From Andrena cerasifolii (Eukaryota > Arthropoda > Insecta > Hymenoptera > Andrenidae): DNA of 64,000 nucleotides. The translations under genes and the position numbers were made by a program. The first letter of the stretch is position 1. The number at the start of each line of letters is the position of its first letter. Below, in pieces: positions 61,400-64,000 of this stretch. The notes below the pieces were generated by a model. The model did not search any database, had not been told where the DNA came from, and saw only the letters and a list, made by a program, of their open reading frames with translations. Location of the stretch: NCBI RefSeq assembly GCF_050908995.1, contig NC_135119.1, positions 26,627,001-26,691,000 on the forward strand, given 5' to 3'.

Positions 61400-61855
61400 T
61401 TAGCTGCGATCCGTACGCAATATCGTGGTCTCGTTGTCGTTCCTCGAAAGTGCATCGGTGGAACTCTTCGTGGAAGAGAGGAGGCTGCTGACCGCCTCCG
61501 TGATGCTCTCCGTCACCCTGTCGATCGTGTCGGTGAGTATCCTCTCGCTTGTTCTGTTCGAATGCATGTGCTCGTGGGAGTCCAATTCGTGGACGTGATC
61601 GTGATCGTCATCATCATCGTGGTCACCTCCCTCGTGGTCGTGATCGTGCGAGTGGCCACCGTGCGAATGCGAATGGGAATGTGCAGCTGCAAAGAATACA
61701 TTCGTCAGTAATATTATTGTTATTAGTAATCCTTTTCGGACTATGCATAAGTTTAGTCCACGCGGAGAACGCCCATAGGCGTCCAACGAGTACGGTAAAC
61801 AGATGAGACTTTGAGGTTTCCGCACACGACGCACGCCACGCGTTTCGACCTCCAT
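61400..61855 (-). CDS. Histidine/aspartate-rich ORF, possibly an exon of a secreted or metal-binding protein
   Basis: A 151-codon minus frame. A hydrophobic stretch GLLITIILLTNVFFAA is followed by HSHSHSHGGHSHDHDH and an aspartate/histidine run, then a S/T-rich tail to TAA. The order, hydrophobic segment then His-rich segment, recalls secreted or ZIP-transporter N termini, but no transporter domain follows. A TTCTTTGCAG acceptor-like site at 61688 means the His-rich part could instead be an internal exon of a gene whose first exon is further right. The annotated ATG at 61855 puts 39 ordinary residues before the hydrophobic stretch, unusual for a signal peptide. Confidence 0.4.
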   Translation of the reverse strand: MEVETRGVRRVRKPQSLICLPYSLDAYGRSPRGLNLCIVRKGLLITIILLTNVFFAAAHSHSHSHGGHSHDHDHEGGDHDDDDDHDHVHELDSHEHMHSNRTSERILTDTIDRVTESITEAVSSLLSSTKSSTDALSRNDNETTILRTDRS

Positions 61856-62855
61856 GTTAATGGGCTTTATTGTATATATGTACCTTTTAGTGGAAAGTGT
61901 TTTGGTTATTTTGCTGTGGCTATTTTATTCTTTGTAGAGATTAGGCTTTCTTTGGTGCAACTGTGCGATCGCTTGAACAGTCGATAAAGTAGAAACTAGT
62001 AATTAACTGATGATAAGGTCTAATCTACGATATTTGATTCGAATTGACTTCAAAATGATTCCTAGCGATGATAACGTTATCTTCTGTCGAAATAATACGT
62101 TTTAGTTTTATCTAGCGATTTGGTTGGAAGCATGAATTTATACATATTTTTTCATAAATTCTTACGCCGAAGATGCTTCGTAGCAATCGTCGATCGTAAA
62201 GGAAATTTCTCACGGATTTCTTCCACGAACGACAATTACAGATCCAGACATGACAGACGATCGAGAAAGCGGTACGAAAGTCGGTCGAATTGTCGATCTA
62301 TGTCTTGGGTCATTGCCATGGCTAGAGAAAGCCCATAGTTAACATGCTCCTCTAGAAATACTGTTCTTCTTTTCCTGGAGAAATCTTTTTTAACCTATAC
62401 AACGTTCATTGTGATCGTTTCCTCGAAATTGAAAGTACAACAGGCGGATATACACAGGTAATATCCTTTCTTAGCAATAACCTATAAACGTTATATTGCG
62501 TGGGACGGAAACTTTTGCGTTTTCTACGGGGTGTCGTTACAACGTCTCGTTACATAATTCCTGAGCAGTTATTCTTTTGCTTTTCATAACCGATTATTCC
62601 GACTATTCCATCACGTGCTGCGTCTAGAATTTTATTTTGAGTGTTCATTCTTGTTTCTTTGTTCTAAAATTCGACCTAAGGTTTCGGTAAAGCTCGGATG
62701 CGTCAGATGTGGAAAAGATTGTTCTCAGTTGATGTGTCATGTTCAGGGCGACCAAAGGCAATGGATGATTTATAGGCGACAATTGCCGTAGACGCATCGC
62801 TAGTGTAGAACTCGCGATGAAGTTTAATGGGCCTTAACAGGTTCCGTGCCACGGT

Positions 62856-63119
62856 GGAAATTTAGATTTTTGGCAGAACAAAAAAGGTGATTTGAAAACT
62901 ATTTAAATTGCGATATTAAATTCTAGGAAAACAGTAGTTGTGAAATATTCTCCACAATTTCAGCTTATATTTATTCTATATTAAGAAACACTTTTTTGCT
63001 TCGAATAAAAGCTTCACCACCGATAAATATCGTGACACGGGACATGTTGAACATAGAATTTAATATCGCAATTTAAATAGTTTTCGAATTACCTTTTTTG
63101 TTCTACCAAAAATTCTTCC
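62856..63119. mobile_element. Fold-back element
   Basis: GGCAGAACAAAAAAGGTGAT (left) pairs with ACCTTTTTTGTTCTACC (right), and TTTAAATTGCGATATTAAAT pairs with its complement; arms about 60 bp around a 130-bp loop. Noncoding. Confidence 0.65.
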
Positions 63120-63555
63120 AACACTGTAAGACTAATCCACTAATATCTAATACAAGAAATAATATCTCGTGCAACAATATACCCAGTGTTCCAAAAAAAT
63201 CAACCATGGAACCATTGCAAATGAAGGTTAAGGGGAAAAACAGGGAATGTCACAAAACAGGTTTATCAAGAAAAATTAACTGTTTTGTTCCAGTGCAGAG
63301 TGGACATTTCCTGTTTTTAAGCAGTATACCAAATCTTCAACGTTATCTTGCGGGACCATTTGAACTTTATAACCTTTTGTGATTCGACAGTTCCGTAGTC
63401 CCAGTTGCCGCCAACAAAATATACCATAAATCGCAAAATCACAAAAAACGAATATTCCTCGTTTTTCCCTTGCCCTTCAAATATTCCTCTCGACATACCA
63501 ATTGCGATAGAAACTCGTGCAAAGATTGTGCTCGCAATAAAAAATTAAAAAAAAA

Positions 63556-63774
63556 TTAAAACCCACTTCAAAGTAATAAAAATGCACTAAAAAGTAAAAA
63601 ATAATTTGTTCCCTTATTTAATCTACGACTCTCATATTTTTTAAATCGGCGCCAGATTTACACAGTGCAAATGATGAGACGCCGACTAAAAAAATACGAG
63701 AGTCGTAGATTAAATAAGTGATTAATTTTTTTTACTTTTTAGTGCATTTCTATTTTTTTGAAGTCGGTTTTATT
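63556..63774. mobile_element. Fold-back element with AACCGACTTC-type ends
   Basis: Arms of about 90 bp: TTATTTAATCTACGACTCTC (left) and GAGAGTCGTAGATTAAATAA (right) are exact complements, and the outer ends read AAAACCCACTTCAAAG and TTTGAAGTCGGTTTTA. Noncoding. Confidence 0.7.
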
Positions 63775-64000
63775 TATTTTTAAAAATTTTTTTCTCTTAT
63801 CTTTTTAGTTTTATATATGCTGACCTATTGGTAGGATGAGACCACCGCCCTCTTTCGAATAATAATAATAAAAAAACATCAAAATCTGTTCATATGGTGA
63901 GGAATTATGCGGGGACAAACATAAAAAAAAATTTTTTAAAAAATACATACGGATCGAATCTAAAACCCCCTCCTTTTTTCAGTCGGTTAAAAAGAAACTA

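Larger units (their letters stand above)
61856..64000. other. Transposon-rich intergenic end of window
   Basis: Apart from the two inverted-repeat elements listed separately, the right edge (63930-64000) ends with CCTCCTTTTTTCAGTCGGTT, the same AACCGACT-type end seen in the 63556-63774 element, so a related element continues past the window. No gene seen. Confidence 0.5.

Noticed and set aside
61352..61806. Plus-strand ORFs rich in valine and isoleucine opposite the His-rich ORF
   Set aside because: They are the complement of the His/Asp-rich coding run (GTG/ATC repeats), so they are shadows.

Overview
The window is animal nuclear DNA, almost certainly from an insect and probably a hymenopteran. 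Conserved genes carry short GT-AG introns, the non-coding DNA is AT-rich with CpG-rich patches, introns and intergenic stretches are full of small inverted-repeat transposons, and the RNA polymerase II tail has about 44 heptads. There are no bacterial-type operons, ribosome-binding sites or CRISPR arrays. Every product name below comes from recognising translated protein families by eye. Splice junctions come from reading frame, phase and GT/AG consensus, and may be off by one or two bases.

Left third (1-31 kb), mostly minus-strand housekeeping genes: spire (actin nucleator, 1008-12223), a poorly understood 12.2-15.0 kb gap with a few coding-like minus fragments, eIF2-beta on plus (15022-18048), MDH1B-like (19210-21143) and a securin-like gene (21437-22501), both with one apparent frame break, RAMP4/SERP (24862-25480) and TM9SF3 (27950-30978). 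TM9SF3 and the splicing factor RBM22 (plus, 31704-33093) are head to head across about 725 bp.

Middle (34.5-45.3 kb): the complete RNA polymerase II largest subunit (34566-41603) and an amino-acid permease of the AAAP family (42201-45285), both plus.

Right (45.5-57 kb): a tandem duplication of the mitochondrial pyruvate dehydrogenase E1-alpha gene. Copy 2 (52272-56234) is the conventional one. Copy 1 (46303-48359) is intact but diverged, including loss of one regulatory serine. The copies share a 163-bp stretch with no differences, spanning a whole intron, which suggests gene conversion. Between them lie a scrap of RNA polymerase II CTD coding sequence, a duplicate of the DNA downstream of RPB1, and several transposons. 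The window ends with a small four-helix membrane protein (57049-57999), a histidine-rich ORF (61400-61855) and transposon-rich DNA.

The genes have no obvious shared pathway; they look like unrelated housekeeping loci. The most interesting content is the E1-alpha duplication with its patchy homogenisation, the CTD fragment, a duplicated splice acceptor next to a 32-nt spire microexon, and a two-armed array of about 29-bp repeats inside spire.
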